This document shows positions 22,451 through 34,113 of a DNA stretch of 50,702 nt, one piece after another. The notes under the pieces were generated by a model. The model ran no database searches. It was not told the DNA's origin and was given only the letters and a program-made list of their open reading frames with translations. The stretch is from Lingula anatina (lineage: Eukaryota; Brachiopoda; Lingulata; Lingulida; Lingulidae). A program made the position numbers and the translations under genes. Location: positions 112,805-163,506 of the forward strand of contig NW_019775522.1 of assembly GCF_001039355.2 (NCBI RefSeq). The letters are read 5' to 3'. How positions within the stretch are numbered: the stretch's first letter is position 1; each line of letters starts with the position of its first letter.

Positions 22451-24080
22451 GTGAAGAGAAAAAATTCCAGTTGGAAATCTTTCCACTCCGTGCCATACGC
22501 ATCATTATAATGCATCACGCCCAGATTCTTGATCACGTGATAACAAAAATGGAAAGTACAATCCTACCCATGGTATTATATTGGAGCAGTGCACAAAAAT
22601 ATGAAATAGAATTTGTATAGAACCTGTCTTCTGCAACTTCTGATACCCTCCCCTGTACTGCCAGAGAAACTCATTTCCATTTTCCTATTGTGTTTTACTC
22701 TTTGGCTAGCTGAAGAAATTATATGCTTTGCCATATGTTTCTATGGGGGGATCCGTTGATTCAGAAAATCTCAATTTTTAGTTAGAAATACATTAAGCGG
22801 AATTATTATTTGGTACATTACATAGGAATGAATCAAATGTATTTGTCAAAATGATTATTTTTGATGAAAGCACATGGATTATTGCAATTTGGGGGGCTTT
22901 TCCTCACATGTCATTGTTGCATAGTAGTTTTAACTCATATTTATTCAAATACTGTACAATACAGTTTTAGGTTGTGGAAAGTGATTTAGGTGTCACATCT
23001 GTGGTATCTTTTAAAGCTTTCATTTGTGTCTTAAGGGAAAGCAAAAAAATCTTCAGTGGTGCCTTCTTGTATTCAGAGATATCATGAAATCTGTATTATT
23101 TTAGTTTTGATTTGGAATACTAAATTAATAAAGTGGTGATAAATTATGAAAGTATTTGAATCAGAATGTGGTAAATTAAAGGAGATAGAATTATAAAACC
23201 AATCATGGTAAATTAATGTGATACATATTTTTAAGATTAAAACTGAAAATCAATCATGAATTCAATTTTATTTCAATCAGCATCAGTTGATTTTTAGTAA
23301 AATGGTTGTGAAATGAAGAATTATGTTGTTAAAAAAACTTGAATTTATGTAAACGTTTTCTCAGAGTATATGTATTCTGTTTTAGCCAACACTTGTTAGT
23401 GAAATCACCTGTGATGTTTTATCATTAATTTAACATTAAAATGGAAATGATTATAATATGTTAAATTCTACAGGTATATGTTTTAAATGGCTTTTTTTAC
23501 ATTAGTATATTGCTGAAACAATAAAATGTGTTTATTTTAATATAAAATAAAATTTAATATAAAACAATTACTGGTATATAACAGTAAATGATACTTTGTT
23601 TTTTATACCTCTCCTCCTCTCACTTCTCTATATCTATCTCTCTCTCTCATGCATAAAATTTCATTTTTTATTTAATTTTAATTTATTATTTTTATTTTAT
23701 ATAGTTCTTTTGATTGATTACATTGCTGTGTATTCCCATTATCCCTGCTTACTGAAAACAGCCTTTCCTTTTCCTATAATCATTATGACAAAACTGTAGA
23801 ATTAGCCTCAGAATTCAAATTTTGACTTCCTTAACTGTCTATTTCAACATTTTAATGCTACACTGTACGTACATGTACAATACTAAATATCATAAAAGTG
23901 ATTTTAATCAAAAGTCTGTATTGGATTTACCTGCCAAAATGAATTTTCCTTGTGGGGGGAAAAAGCAATTGAGTTATTGTCAACCCCTTCCTTGCACGTG
24001 GATTCAATTATTCATTTCATTTCTAATTTAATGATTTTATATTGTAAATGATATGTATGCCTTGCCAGGTGATTTACAGT
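22451..24080. other. Intergenic or 3' flanking DNA, no gene seen
   Basis: AT-rich sequence with a pyrimidine-rich stretch near 23605-23650. Several AATAAA-like signals lie near 23127 and 23520. Open frames here are short and unsupported. Confidence 0.5.
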
Positions 24081-24089
24081 AGATTTTTT

Positions 24090-24253
24090 TGTTTACCGCG
24101 AGACGGCAGCACCGTCTACCCAACTATTGATTACATAGCGACCAATCAGATAGCGAGAAACGCGCGACTGCGGAAACAACGAGCAGGTTGTTGCCAAGTC
24201 AAACGGGTTTGCAGAAGAACATTAATATCCGGAACTTGTCAAAGGCTCGAAAG
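24090..24253 (+). promoter_or_regulatory. Probable promoter and non-coding first exon of the ANKAR-like gene
   Basis: This stretch is clearly richer in G, C and CpG than its surroundings. It holds a CCAAT box at 24142, an ETS-like CCGGAA at 24229, a small hairpin (AGACGGCAGCACCGTCT near 24102) and a strong donor, AAG|GTGAGTAAAT, after 24253. No long frame runs through the donor, so the exon would be 5' untranslated. It lies downstream of the previous gene's stop and upstream of the ANKAR-like coding exons on the same strand. The transcription start is not resolved. The link to ANKAR is by position only. Confidence 0.45.
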
Positions 24254-24930
24254 GTGAGTAAATAGTATAATTGCCCCGAAACTTAGCAAAGGAAATACAC
24301 AAAGTATCCATTTTAGAAGGCAACAACACTGACGCCATTGGGGACAAATACAAAAACGATGTTTCTTACTTTGTTTCCCTGAAGGCTGTTTGCATGTTGG
24401 AACTGTGATCAAGTTTTGATTGAAGAGTCCTAAATAAAAAACGGGGGCCAGAAATTCGTCCCGTAAGTAGGCCTTGGTACTTTAAGCTGTACATTTACTA
24501 ACAGGGATAACTTCTGTTTAAAGAATGAAGCCCTTGAGTCGATAAGGGGTACATAAAGTGGCGACTACATCTCCAGAGAAGACACTGAAGTGAAGAGTTC
24601 TTGACGATATATTATGGCTTTATGGTCTTTGAGTCAAGTGTGTTTATTGTAGCCTGGCCTGCATTATAACATGGCAATACAGTAAGATGGCTTTAAATCA
24701 TTAAATGTTTTACTGTTATTCTTAACCTGATGTCATTAAAAAGATGCAGAAGGGGGAAGGTTTCTGTTCTACTGCAGAAGTTCATAATTCATTCTCTGCT
24801 ACTGTATTTGTGCTCGAGATATTATTTATTGAATTTTACTCAGTGAAGAGTTCTAATGCAGTTTATGCAGTCCATTGATGGAAGTGTGATATCTGATCAC
24901 TATTTATCATAAAATTTAGGTTTTATAGTT
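24254..24930. other. Presumed first intron, no feature seen
   Basis: No exon, RNA gene or repeat could be supported between the donor at 24254 and the small inverted-repeat element at 24937. Confidence 0.4.
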
Positions 24931-24936
24931 GGTGTT

Positions 24937-25105
24937 CAGGGGCGGAACCAGAGATATTTTCTGACAGTCTTCCAAATTATCTTTGTTTAATTCATCTTCA
25001 ATTTTTGACCGTCTTCCAACAGAAAATAATAGATACCCGTCAATATAAACTTTAAAATCTGACCGTCTTCCGGAAGACCCAGAAGACAGCCTAAATCCGC
25101 CCCTG
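24937..25105. mobile_element. MITE-like element with CAGGGGCGG terminal inverted repeats
   Basis: It starts CAGGGGCGGAACC and ends GATTTAGG's complement, CCTAAATCCGCCCCTG, giving inverted termini of about 15 bases. GGTGTT flanks both sides (24931-24936 and 25106-25111) as a likely target duplication. Internally, GACCGTCTTCC-type words repeat. The CAGGGGCGG terminus resembles hAT-type MITEs, but a 6-base rather than 8-base duplication leaves the superfamily open. Confidence 0.7.
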
Positions 25106-25339
25106 GGTGTTCTTCGTGATAACATACTGGTACAGTACCGCCATATATACATATACTGGTATAATGCCAATTAATATAGTCAAGGATGAAAAGCAACACA
25201 TTTTGATTTTTTTTTATTGAAACAGGCCCATGGCCAGCAATTTCTAAGAGGTAGTAAAAATGGACCTTTTAACATAAACTTTTATGTGTTTAGGTCAATT
25301 TTGAAAGCTGACCTTTTCCCAACAAAAATGGCAGATTGT

Positions 25340-25377
25340 TTCCCCCCCCCCCCTCCATACCCCCCCTCCCCCCAGCT
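25340..25377. repeat. C-rich tract
   Basis: A run of C interrupted by a few other bases, in the presumed ANKAR intron. Low complexity. Confidence 0.7.
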
Positions 25378-25988
25378 AAGGGCCAAAAAACATAATTTGT
25401 TACTGGATAGTAAAAAAGAATGAGTGGAATGAAAATAATTTAAGCTCTGTGCTTACCAAATATATGGTAACACAAATATAGAGTACCTCACTGTATAAAT
25501 TATCATAAAATTATACATTCTAAATTCTGATGATATGTGTTTTTGAACTTTACATAATTAATTTGGCATCCCTTTTGAAAATGATTTTGAATAAAGTTCC
25601 ATTTCATTTGGCAGTTGTCAGTAGAATGCACATCTAATAAATACTCAGTAATTGTTTTGGCAACTTTGATGAGACACTAACAAAAAATCTATTTTAAAGG
25701 GCAGTTTTCTATTTGAAAAAATGTGCTCAATACATCTATTTAATTATATAGACTGTAATAATAGACACCAAATATTTCCAGACTACTTACATTGTCAATA
25801 TCCCGAAGTTGATGAGTCCAGTTTAGTAAATTACTGAATGTGAAAAGTTCCTAAGAACACATGCATATGTAACAATTAAGTAAATTCTCGCTACAAATGT
25901 CTTAGCCAGCAGAGTAGATGCAGCTCTTCCCATAGTGGAGTAAAAAGCTCCAACTGCTTAATATACAACTACATAATTAAGTAGGTGT

Positions 25989-25989
<1 letters not shown>

Positions 25990-26027
<38 letters not shown>

Positions 26028-26110
26028 AATTCATTATATTATATTATATTATATTATTATTTCATTATAAATATAATATAATATTATTTCATTTCATTTC
26101 ATTCTATTTT
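25990..26110. repeat. (TA)n, TTATA-type and TTTCA-type microsatellites
   Basis: A TA dinucleotide run at about 25996-26024 is followed by TATAT pentanucleotides near 26036-26056 and TTTCA repeats near 26088-26103. All lie in a presumed intron. Confidence 0.85.
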
Positions 26111-26465
26111 TTTCCTTTGCCTTTTTTCCTTTTTATTTTTACATATTTTCACTTTTTTTTAGTCTTGCGATGTAATCTAAGCACCACCATGCAGTCAGGG
26201 TTTAAGTCAGTGTCCGAGTGGACTGATCTTGGTGTTATAGTGTTATATATTGCTGTGTACTACCTCCACGTGTTTATGTGTACTGGCTGTCAGGGCACAG
26301 ATATAAATAACAGCCACACAGTTATTGCAGCCTTTTAACAAATACAAGCTGTAATTTATTAGGAGTTTGGATTAGTTTTGCATCCCCTGAATTCCTGCCT
26401 GAACATAATGTTGCCTATTATTGTGACTTGAAATGTTTGTGTTTTCTCGGGTAGTTAAAGAGAAA

Positions 26466-29400
26466 ATGGCTGACTGTCGTGGTAAAGGGTTTAAAGTTTT
26501 GTAAGTTTTTTCATTTCAAATGCTCTATGTACATATACTAGTATTTTTGATAAAAATCTTAAGTGGATTTTGTTTTTTATTGAGGCAGGCTGTAAAATGT
26601 CTAAAAATTCTTTGTTGAGAATATCTAGTAGAAGCTTTAAAGTTTGGTAAGTCTTTCACCTCAAATGCTACATATCTTGGTAATATTGCTAAAATATCTC
26701 AAGCGAATTTTGTTTTTATTGAAGCGGGCATGTTTTAAAATCTTTGTTGACAATATCTAGTGGGTATGGTCTTGTTATTCTGTGTTGTTGTTAATGTTTT
26801 TGGGGATGTTTTGAGAAAACATGCCAACACATTATATGAGATTAGCTGTTACTGGTAGTCAAGTGCTATTGTTTATGCATTTATCATGTCAAGTACTGAG
26901 TACTTTTTGAAAACAAATATATTTTTAATTACAAAGGATATTGGATAGAATATTGTTGACCACGCAGCCTTAATCCATATAGTGTATGCTCTTTTAATTT
27001 CAGTTCTAAATTTAAAAGGAATGGTTTTGACGTATAAACAACAACTCTCAGTTTTTGTTCCATTTCTTAATTTTGTCTTCCATTTATGGACTTTCAGCAG
27101 TCTTTACTAGTTATTTAGATCTTAACTTTGCAAACCATTACTAAAAGATACTTTGTTTCAGGAAAACAGTTTTTTTTTATAAAAAAAGTATTTCATGACA
27201 TGTTTTTTTTTTCATTTTCTTCCAATCCAGGGCTCAGCAAACAGTTGCTGCGACCCGTCTAGCAGCAACTATGAATGAGAAAGACGAGAACGGATGGTAC
27301 CACATCCATCATGCCGCCTTCCGAGGGTTCATAAAATCCATTGAGAGGTTCGTCAATGCCAATAAAGACCAGTTGGAGTTGGAGACAGAAGATGAATATC
27401 GCTCTACGCCACTATTACTGGCAGTGACCAATGGAAACAAGGAGACAGTTGAGTGTCTCATCTCCCTCGGTGCCAAGGTGAGATTTTCAGATACAACTCA
27501 TCTTTATGTTGAGACAATGTTTCATTTTAACGTGACCCTGTAATGGCATTCAAAAGAGCAGGTCATAGAAATTGGCAAATTAATGATTTATTTCAGTGAC
27601 TACTCAATACACGTCATATATCTCACTTATTTCTATTTTGTTTAAATTTTTTTGTTGTTACTTTAATTTTTTTGGATTTACAAAGATTTCTCATTATAGT
27701 CACTTAAAAAAAAGATAATCCTTCTGACATGAAAATCAACTCTTTTTAAATTTTGGAATCATCTTTTTCATATTTGACACAATAACTTCATCAAAGAAAA
27801 ATTTAAGTAAAAAAAAAAAAATAATTTTAATTTGATGTTAAACTACCCTTAACAGATATATTGTTTATTTTACTGTTTCATCAGGTGAATGCCATCAACA
27901 ACCAGAATCATGGCGTTGTGGAGCTGTCAGCAAACAAGCATTTCATTGAGATTCTAGACTTCTTTCTGGAAAAGAACTTTGAGGATCTTCCAGTTTGGAA
28001 ACGTTTACTGAACTACCTATCTTCTGAAGTTGAAGATGAGGCCGAGTCAGCGGGGAAATGTCTACGCACTCTCACTCAGGGGAGTTCCGAGGGAATGCAC
28101 CCCAACTGGAAGGCGGTGGTCGATAACGGTGGCGTTCCAATCATTGTGAAGGTCATAAAAAGCCAGATAGGCGACAGAGCTAAGACAGAAGCATTACACT
28201 GTCTGATAAACCTCATTCCTGAGGATGTTGTAAAAGAACAGGTGGCGTCCTCTGGCGGGATACCTGCACTGGTTAGACTTTTGAAATCGTCCAATAATTT
28301 CATAGTACAGTTGGCAGCTACGGTCCTCAAAGAGGTTTCTCGGATCACGGAGCTGGCGGACCAGGCTGCCCAAGCAGGGGCAATTCCCAACTTGGTCAAG
28401 GTCATACAAACTGTCCGCGACCCCGAGGTTCTTGTGGAGTGTGTGTATTGCTTGGGATTTATCGCTGAGGCGGGAGAGGCCCACCAAGGAACCATAGGAA
28501 ACACGTCAGGGTGCGTCCAAGCCCTGGTGGGACACTTAGAAGAGGCACAAAACCAGGATCTACTCATGGCTTTGACTATCAGCATCAGTAAGATCGCTTG
28601 TAACAATAAAAACAACCAGAACGCCATTGTGGAGGAGGGTGGTGCCGCGCACATCATCACCCTCACCGGCCTCAAAAACAGAGACCTGCAGCTGTCAGCT
28701 GTTGACGCCATTAGGTATTTAGCTGAGAATAACAGCTCGACTCAGAAGACTATCAAAGAGGAGGGCGCCTTGATTCCTCTGAATAACTTGCTCAAGAAAA
28801 GCCGAGCCGAGCGTGTTCAGGAGAAAACGGCGGCTGCCCTGTGGGCGGAGGCTGGAGACTATATTGAAGAGCAACGCTCCATGGCTAGCATTATTGGCGT
28901 ACAGACACTGATCGAGTTCCTGAGCACAGGGTCAGAGAAGCTGCATCTTATTGGCTCAGAGGCCTTGGGGGTCTTATCTCGTGGGGCGTTAAATAAACAG
29001 ACAGAAATTGGTAATGCCAATGGCATTCATTCACTTGTAAGACTTCTCCGCTCAGATAAAGAGCATATAGTCCTGAGTGCTATAAGGACTCTACGGTATC
29101 TCTGTGTTGGTGTTGGCTACGTTCCCCATTTGCCCAATCAGAATTCACTGAGTCAGGCGCGGGGAATCAAGTTTCTCGTAGCTCTGATGGTTCATCCAGA
29201 GAATGAACTGATAAAAGTTGAAGCTGCTCAAACATTGGGTTGTGTATGTCTGGGTGAGTAGGATCTGTGTGAAGAAAATTTCACAACTCTAAAGTCATCT
29301 CTCAAAGTACCGTAATTACTCGATCTTTACAATGGGCAAAAATTATCCAAATTTCAGACATTATTTTATAATTCAAAAATTATATTTCTGTACAGCTTGT

Positions 29401-30442
29401 CGTGCTTTTACTCCATAGAATAGAAAAACTATAGATATGCCTGCTTTTTAATTTTCTTGCTACCACTCAATATTTATGTTCTTATTTCCAGAAATTATGA
29501 CTTAATTATGAAATACAGTATCTGTAAAATAAACAATTTTCCCTCATTGAAAAGATTGAGTAATTACTGTAAGTTGTTAACTCAATTTGGGAAATGTTTT
29601 ATTTTAATTTTGTTTAAATTAAATGGGTACAGTGTAATCAATTTTCAGATTGAGAATTTTGTTTGCAAGAGTTATATAATATTGGAATTATTTCAAACTA
29701 CCTACTGTACATAGTAAGACGGCAAGAAAGGCTTCTAGTATAAATTGATTGACATATGCCGTAGCATTCCGTATGTAAAATGAGAAACATTCAGATGTTC
29801 ATTCCCACAGACGTCTTTGGAGTCTAAAGATTTTCAAACAAAAGCTATTGTCCAGACAGCTAGCCTGCCATTCAACAGAGGTGGAGAAATTGTTATAGTA
29901 AGGCAATTCCTTGGTGGGGCAATCCCCATTGTTTGAAATAACGCTTTCTTTTTCATAAATTACAAAAAAAAAAAAAAACTCAACCCAACCTTAGGTACAT
30001 ATTATGTCTGCCATGTTTAAGGGCTCTAAACCAGACCTAAACTATCCTGCATTCTAGTACAGTACCAGTAGTCAAAACACCACAGCTTGCTTAAAGAAAG
30101 CTCTTTTCATTTTGTTCTTGAAAGGTCATTGTTTAGTAAAGTTTGGAGAAACATGCCACCAATGTATACAGCCCTGGTTTGTATACAGTGGATTCTACAA
30201 GCTGCATTATGTATGAGAAGGGCAGGAGTTAATGTTGTTGTTGGACTTGAGAGCAGATTGTTATAATTCCCATTTGCTTTCTTTGCATTTTTATTTGTTC
30301 CCTATTGATTCCTCAGTCCCTTTTACTGAAAGGGATAACAACTGTTCATTTTGGTAAAAAAAAAAATGGTTTTTTTTTGTGGGACAAATGACAATTTTCC
30401 CATACTTACCAGTGGTTAATGATTCCATTCAGACATTCAAAG

Positions 30443-30495
<53 letters not shown>

Positions 30496-33400
30496 AAAAG
30501 TTGGTATTTTGCAATAATCCCTGAAGATATTTTCATGGAGGTATAACCATCTATTAAGGCCCATGTGGCTTGATGGAAAGCAGAGTCCAGAATAATTGCT
30601 ATAACCACTGTTTTGGTGTTTTGTATGGCGCCCTCATGGATCACAGGGAATTTACCTCCATTCCTATGAAATGTTTCTGTCATTGCTAGGATACTGTAGG
30701 GGAAAACTGTCCCTGCCTTCTTAAAACATAAAGGGGAAAACTGTTCATGCTTTCTTTTTATTCACAAGCAATTGCTTGTGAAAACACATCCCCCTTCACC
30801 AAGAGAAGTCAGTCAAATTCTTATTACTTTGTTAGTGTGATATATGCTCCTTGGAAATACATCTAGAAGTGATGTAGGTTAAGTTAGCAGGGAAGAAAAC
30901 TTGTGTGCTGTTATTAAAAAACTGACAAGTGAAAGCACGAAACTATGCCAGTGTAACATTGAACTATTTGGTATTTGAAAAACTGACCAGTGAAAGCACG
31001 AAACTATACCAGTATAACATTGAACTATTTGGTATTTATTATTCATTTCTCATATGATAACATTGTACCCTCCAGGTAATGAAGAAGTCATGAAGGAAAT
31101 CCAGTCAAACGTGGAGTTTAGCTACGTTCGAATTCTACGCATGATGTATTCCCAAGATCCTCTGGTGCGGCTCCTGGCAGGAGCTGCGTTGGCGGCGTTT
31201 GCATTCAACAGCGTGACTCAGCAACGGGAAATAGCAGAGCAAGGTGGCGTGAGGTTCAATTGCTTTGAGCCCTTCCTGGTCTCCGTGGATGAGTTTTTCC
31301 GTTGTAATGCTGCATTTCAGGTAGGAATTCAGGGGAGTGTTTTTTAAAATTGATAAAAAGTCCTCTAAAATTTTGACTGAAGTCATCTAGATGTATAGCG
31401 CTTTAGCCAAGTTCTTGTTGAAGAAAAAATTGTCACTAAATTGGATAAAAATTAGCAAGAATCAGTCAAAAGTACCTTCCCTGTTTCCCCCTATCTTATG
31501 TCACTTATGTTTGTTTGGTGCAAGATTTTTACATACAAGTCATGTATAACACATTAAAAAAATTTCTCTCCAGGTGGTCGTTCTCTCTAGAATCATCCCA
31601 GATGAGGAGCAAGCCGTGTCATCTGCCAAAGGTATCAAACTACTCGTAGATCTCATACAGGAGTCTCAGAGTGAGACCATACAGAGTTTGGCAGCAGATT
31701 GTCTGGCTAGGCTGGCACACACTAGAGCAGGTAAGGAGAATCCCTACAGTCCTTCCCCTCCTACCTACCTTCTTCTTCCCACCTAAGGCCCCATTCACAT
31801 GACAAGTCTATTTTCTAAAAATCTGTTTTCTATTCGCGGTATCTTGTGATCACAGTCTGTGCCCTGAATACCCCGCGGCATAATTACTGGCAGCGCGAGC
31901 CAGTTACTTCCAAAGCTGTAATTAATTCTCGGCTGCGATCGGAGTGATCACAAGATACTGCGAATAGAAAATAGATTTTTTCCATGTGAACGATCCCTAA
32001 TAGCCAGTCAGGGCAGAGGGACCTTGGCTGATAGTGTAGATATCTTGACATGCTTTTCACTATGATCCCCGTACCTTCTTCACACACATGTGCATATATG
32101 CAAACACACACACGCATGCATACAAGTACACACACCCATACATGCAGATGTGCACACATATACACATGTATGTGCACATATACCCAGTGTATGCACATAA
32201 ACACATTCACACACACATATATATAGTATACATACACATGCACACACACACACAACACACACACACACACACAAACGTCGTGAAGCAAATGCTGGTAGAT
32301 GCTCAGTTGATGCTGAACTCTGTGATATTGATGTTTTGTAATTGTGATTTATATTTATTTCCTTGTCATGACATTATACTGCTTTTTCATGACCATTATT
32401 TTGTTATTGTGTTGTTACTGTTTTTTTTTTCTTGCTCTGTGTTAAAATTATTCTTACTTTGTTATTGTAAAATCACTGTATTACTGTATATTATTTCTTT
32501 ATTGATTTTGTTTTGTAATTATAGTGTTACCATTTTAATGTTATTGTACTGTAGGTGTTCCTGCAGCTGTTGCTCAATCCATGCTGTAGATTTAGACTCC
32601 GTTCACATGAAAAATCTATTTTCTATTCGCGGTATCTTGTGATCACTCTGAGCACAGCCAAGAATTAATTACAGCTTTGGAAGTAACTGGCTCGCGCTGC
32701 CGGAAATTACGCCGTGGGGTATTCAGGGCACTGACCGTGATTACAAGATACCGCGAATAGAAAATAGATTTTTAGAAAATAGACTTGTCATGTGAACGGG
32801 GCCTTACTGCATTGATATTGTTATTGTAGGTGTTCCTGCAGCTATTGTCTCAATCCATGCTGCAGATTTACTATATTGTTATTGTTATTGTAGGTGTTCC
32901 TGCAGCTATTGTCTCAATCCATGCTGTAGATTTACTATGTAACCTGATGTTGGTCGACGCGGAGTTGGTCCAGGGGTGTGCGGCCGTCGCTCTGGGGTAC
33001 CTGTCTCATAACCATGATGCTGAACGACAGTTACTGAACAGGTAAACACAACTGGTCATCAATTACACTAACAAATCATTCAAATTTAAAGATACTGGAT
33101 TCTTGTGTTATGGCCATGAAAATAAACATAATATACATCTGTTGTAATCAATTTATGTATCAAGTACTCTCAGTGCTTAAAACTGAAAAAATGTAGGACA
33201 ATTAAAATTATTAATTTACAGTTTTGAAAAGCCTTAAACTTATATATAACTTATATATAATATTGTTTATGCTGGGCAAATTCCCACACTTTATTAACAG
33301 AGGATTTTGTTAATTTTGTGTTGAGTTTCACAAGGTTCTTTGAGTCAAAGCTTATGTGTTCCTTCCACTTGTCCCAGGTGTCGCAAGGACCCTTACTTGA

Positions 33401-34113
33401 TGAAAGCCCTGAAGTATTACTGCAGCAAAGCCAGGTTGTCACCTTCCTTTATAGAGGGCTGGCATCACTACAAGACTGTAGGACTGCCACCTATTGAGTA
33501 AGTGCTCTTGAATACCTATACTGCCACCTATTGAGTAAGAACACTTGAATACATATGCTGCCATCGATTGAAAGTGCTACTTATGATGTGTTACTAAGCA
33601 GTATTTCTACTTAAACCTTCAGAAGCAACAACTTCATTGGCCTTGCACATTTTAGCAGTTGTAGCAAACAGAAACTAAGAATACTCACTTTACCTTATCT
33701 CAGACCTTAACGAAAATTAAAACAATATAAAGGAAGAATAAAAGTGACCAATAGTGTTTTTTAACAATAATGACCAAGTAGATTTGCAGTTAAAGCACTT
33801 TTGCATTATTTGTTTAATTTATTTATTTTTTTATATATTCCATTTTCACAGAGAGGGCCGCCCCAGTCTGGTCTCCACACGGAATCTCTACGTCCCCGAG
33901 AAGGCCTCGGGACGCCCCATGACCATGCTGAGTGGGGAGGGGGGGTCCAGCTCCAACCCCCACAGCTCCCCATCTCACTTCCTCAGCCAGCAAGAAGACA
34001 GTCGGACTAATCTAACAGGGAGATCATCCCGGGCATCCAGGGCCAGTCACGCTGTCTCGTTCCGTAACCATTCAGGACACAGGTCTCAGATGAGCAATGC
34101 AGCAGAGGCGTGA
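26466..34113 (+). CDS. ANKAR: Ankyrin and armadillo repeat-containing protein (ANKAR-like), eight-exon model
   Basis: Coding exons: 26466-26500 (proposed), 27231-27477, 27885-29253, 31076-31320, 31574-31730, 32894-33041, 33378-33497 and 33852-34113. Every junction is GT..AG, all phases match, and the sum is 861 codons including the stop. After the proposed start exon (ATGG in good context, phase-2 donor TTTT|GTAAGT), two or three ankyrin-type repeats occupy residues about 35-130 (ENGWYHIHHAAFRGF, STPLLLAVTNGNKETVECL). A long run of armadillo repeats follows (GGIPALVRLLKSSNN, AGAIPNLVKVIQT, GGAAHIITLTGL, GIHSLVRLLRS, GIKLLVDLIQ). The C-terminal tail is serine-rich. Blocks such as DEFFRCNAAFQVVVLSRIIP and LNRCRKDPYLMKALKYY fit the ANKAR family. 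Vertebrate ANKAR is much longer at the N-terminus, so this is a short form or extra upstream exons were missed. Without the proposed exon, an ATG at 27271 would give 835 residues. The molecular role of ANKAR is poorly known; the repeats imply protein binding. Confidence 0.85.
26480..26775 (+). repeat. Two-copy ~145-bp tandem duplication overlapping the proposed first coding exon
   Basis: TTTAAAGTTTTGTAAGT at about 26490 recurs as TTTAAAGTTTGGTAAGT near 26636. ATTTTGTTTTTTATTG and AATATCTAGT blocks recur at the same spacing. The second copy keeps the donor-like sequence but not the ATG, so duplication followed the exon's donor side only. Confidence 0.6.
30445..30491. repeat. 47-base poly(T) run
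   Basis: Uninterrupted T run in the intron between 29253 and 31076. It could be a retroposed poly(A) tail on the minus strand, but no element body is recognised next to it. Confidence 0.95.
30912..31036 (+). repeat. 62-bp tandem duplication in ANKAR intron
   Basis: GTGAAAGCACGAAACTAT followed by AACATTGAACTATTTGGTAT occurs twice, 62 bases apart, with three differences. It ends 40 bases before the acceptor of the exon at 31076. Confidence 0.9.
31787..31997. mobile_element. Harbinger-type MITE, copy 1 (211 bp)
   Basis: Imperfect palindrome with termini GGCCCCATTCACATG and CATGTGAACGATCCC, flanked by TAA on both sides (31784-31786, 31998-32000). Internal CTATTCGCGGTATCTTGTGATCAC faces its complement near the other end. 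A second copy in opposite orientation lies at 32595-32803. A TWA target duplication with these termini fits PIF/Harbinger-type MITEs. Confidence 0.85.
32084..32275. repeat. (CA)n-rich imperfect microsatellite
   Basis: ACACAC/CATACA-rich tract in the intron between 31730 and 32894. Long open frames on both strands here are consequences of the repeat. Confidence 0.9.
32555..32594 (+). pseudogene. Duplicate of the ANKAR exon-6 start, interrupted by a MITE
   Basis: A TGTAG acceptor-like end (32554) is followed by GTGTTCCTGCAGCTGTTGCT and on to GATTTA, matching the first 40 bases of the real exon at 32894. The copy stops at TTA exactly where MITE copy 2 inserted. Its continuation (TTACTGCATTGATATTG) resumes after the MITE at 32804. 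Confidence 0.8.
32595..32803. mobile_element. Harbinger-type MITE, copy 2 (209 bp)
   Basis: Inverse of copy 1, with termini GACTCCGTTCACATG and CATGTGAACGGGGCC and TTA on both sides (32592-32594, 32804-32806). It sits inside a duplicated fragment of an ANKAR exon, so it arrived after that duplication or into its first copy. Confidence 0.85.
32830..32893 (+). repeat. Second duplicate of exon start plus acceptor (64-bp unit)
   Basis: GTGTTCCTGCAGCTATTGTC to GATTTACTAT and then TTGTTATTGTAG. The unit is 64 bases long and abuts the genuine exon at 32894, giving a second usable-looking acceptor at 32829. Inclusion would add 64 bases and shift the frame. Confidence 0.8.

Noticed and set aside
24190-24204. 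GTTGCCAAGTCAAAC as an RFX X-box in the ANKAR promoter
   Set aside because: The first half-site fits but the second does not match the consensus at any allowed spacing.
26117-26338. Possible upstream ANKAR exon containing ATG 26190
   Set aside because: An acceptor-like TTTTTTTAG precedes it, but no donor of the needed phase is convincing and the peptide has no family resemblance.
28076-28711. 211-codon minus-strand frame
   Set aside because: It is the antisense of the large ANKAR armadillo exon, whose plus-strand reading has clear repeat homology.
32088-32642. Long frames on both strands over the CA-rich tract
   Set aside because: Repeat-driven open frames rich in H, T, Y or C, V with no gene signals.
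32830-33045. Frame reading from the duplicated exon start through the true exon
   Set aside because: It crosses the genuine acceptor at 32893 and only reflects the 64-bp duplication. Phase with the upstream exon supports starting at 32894.
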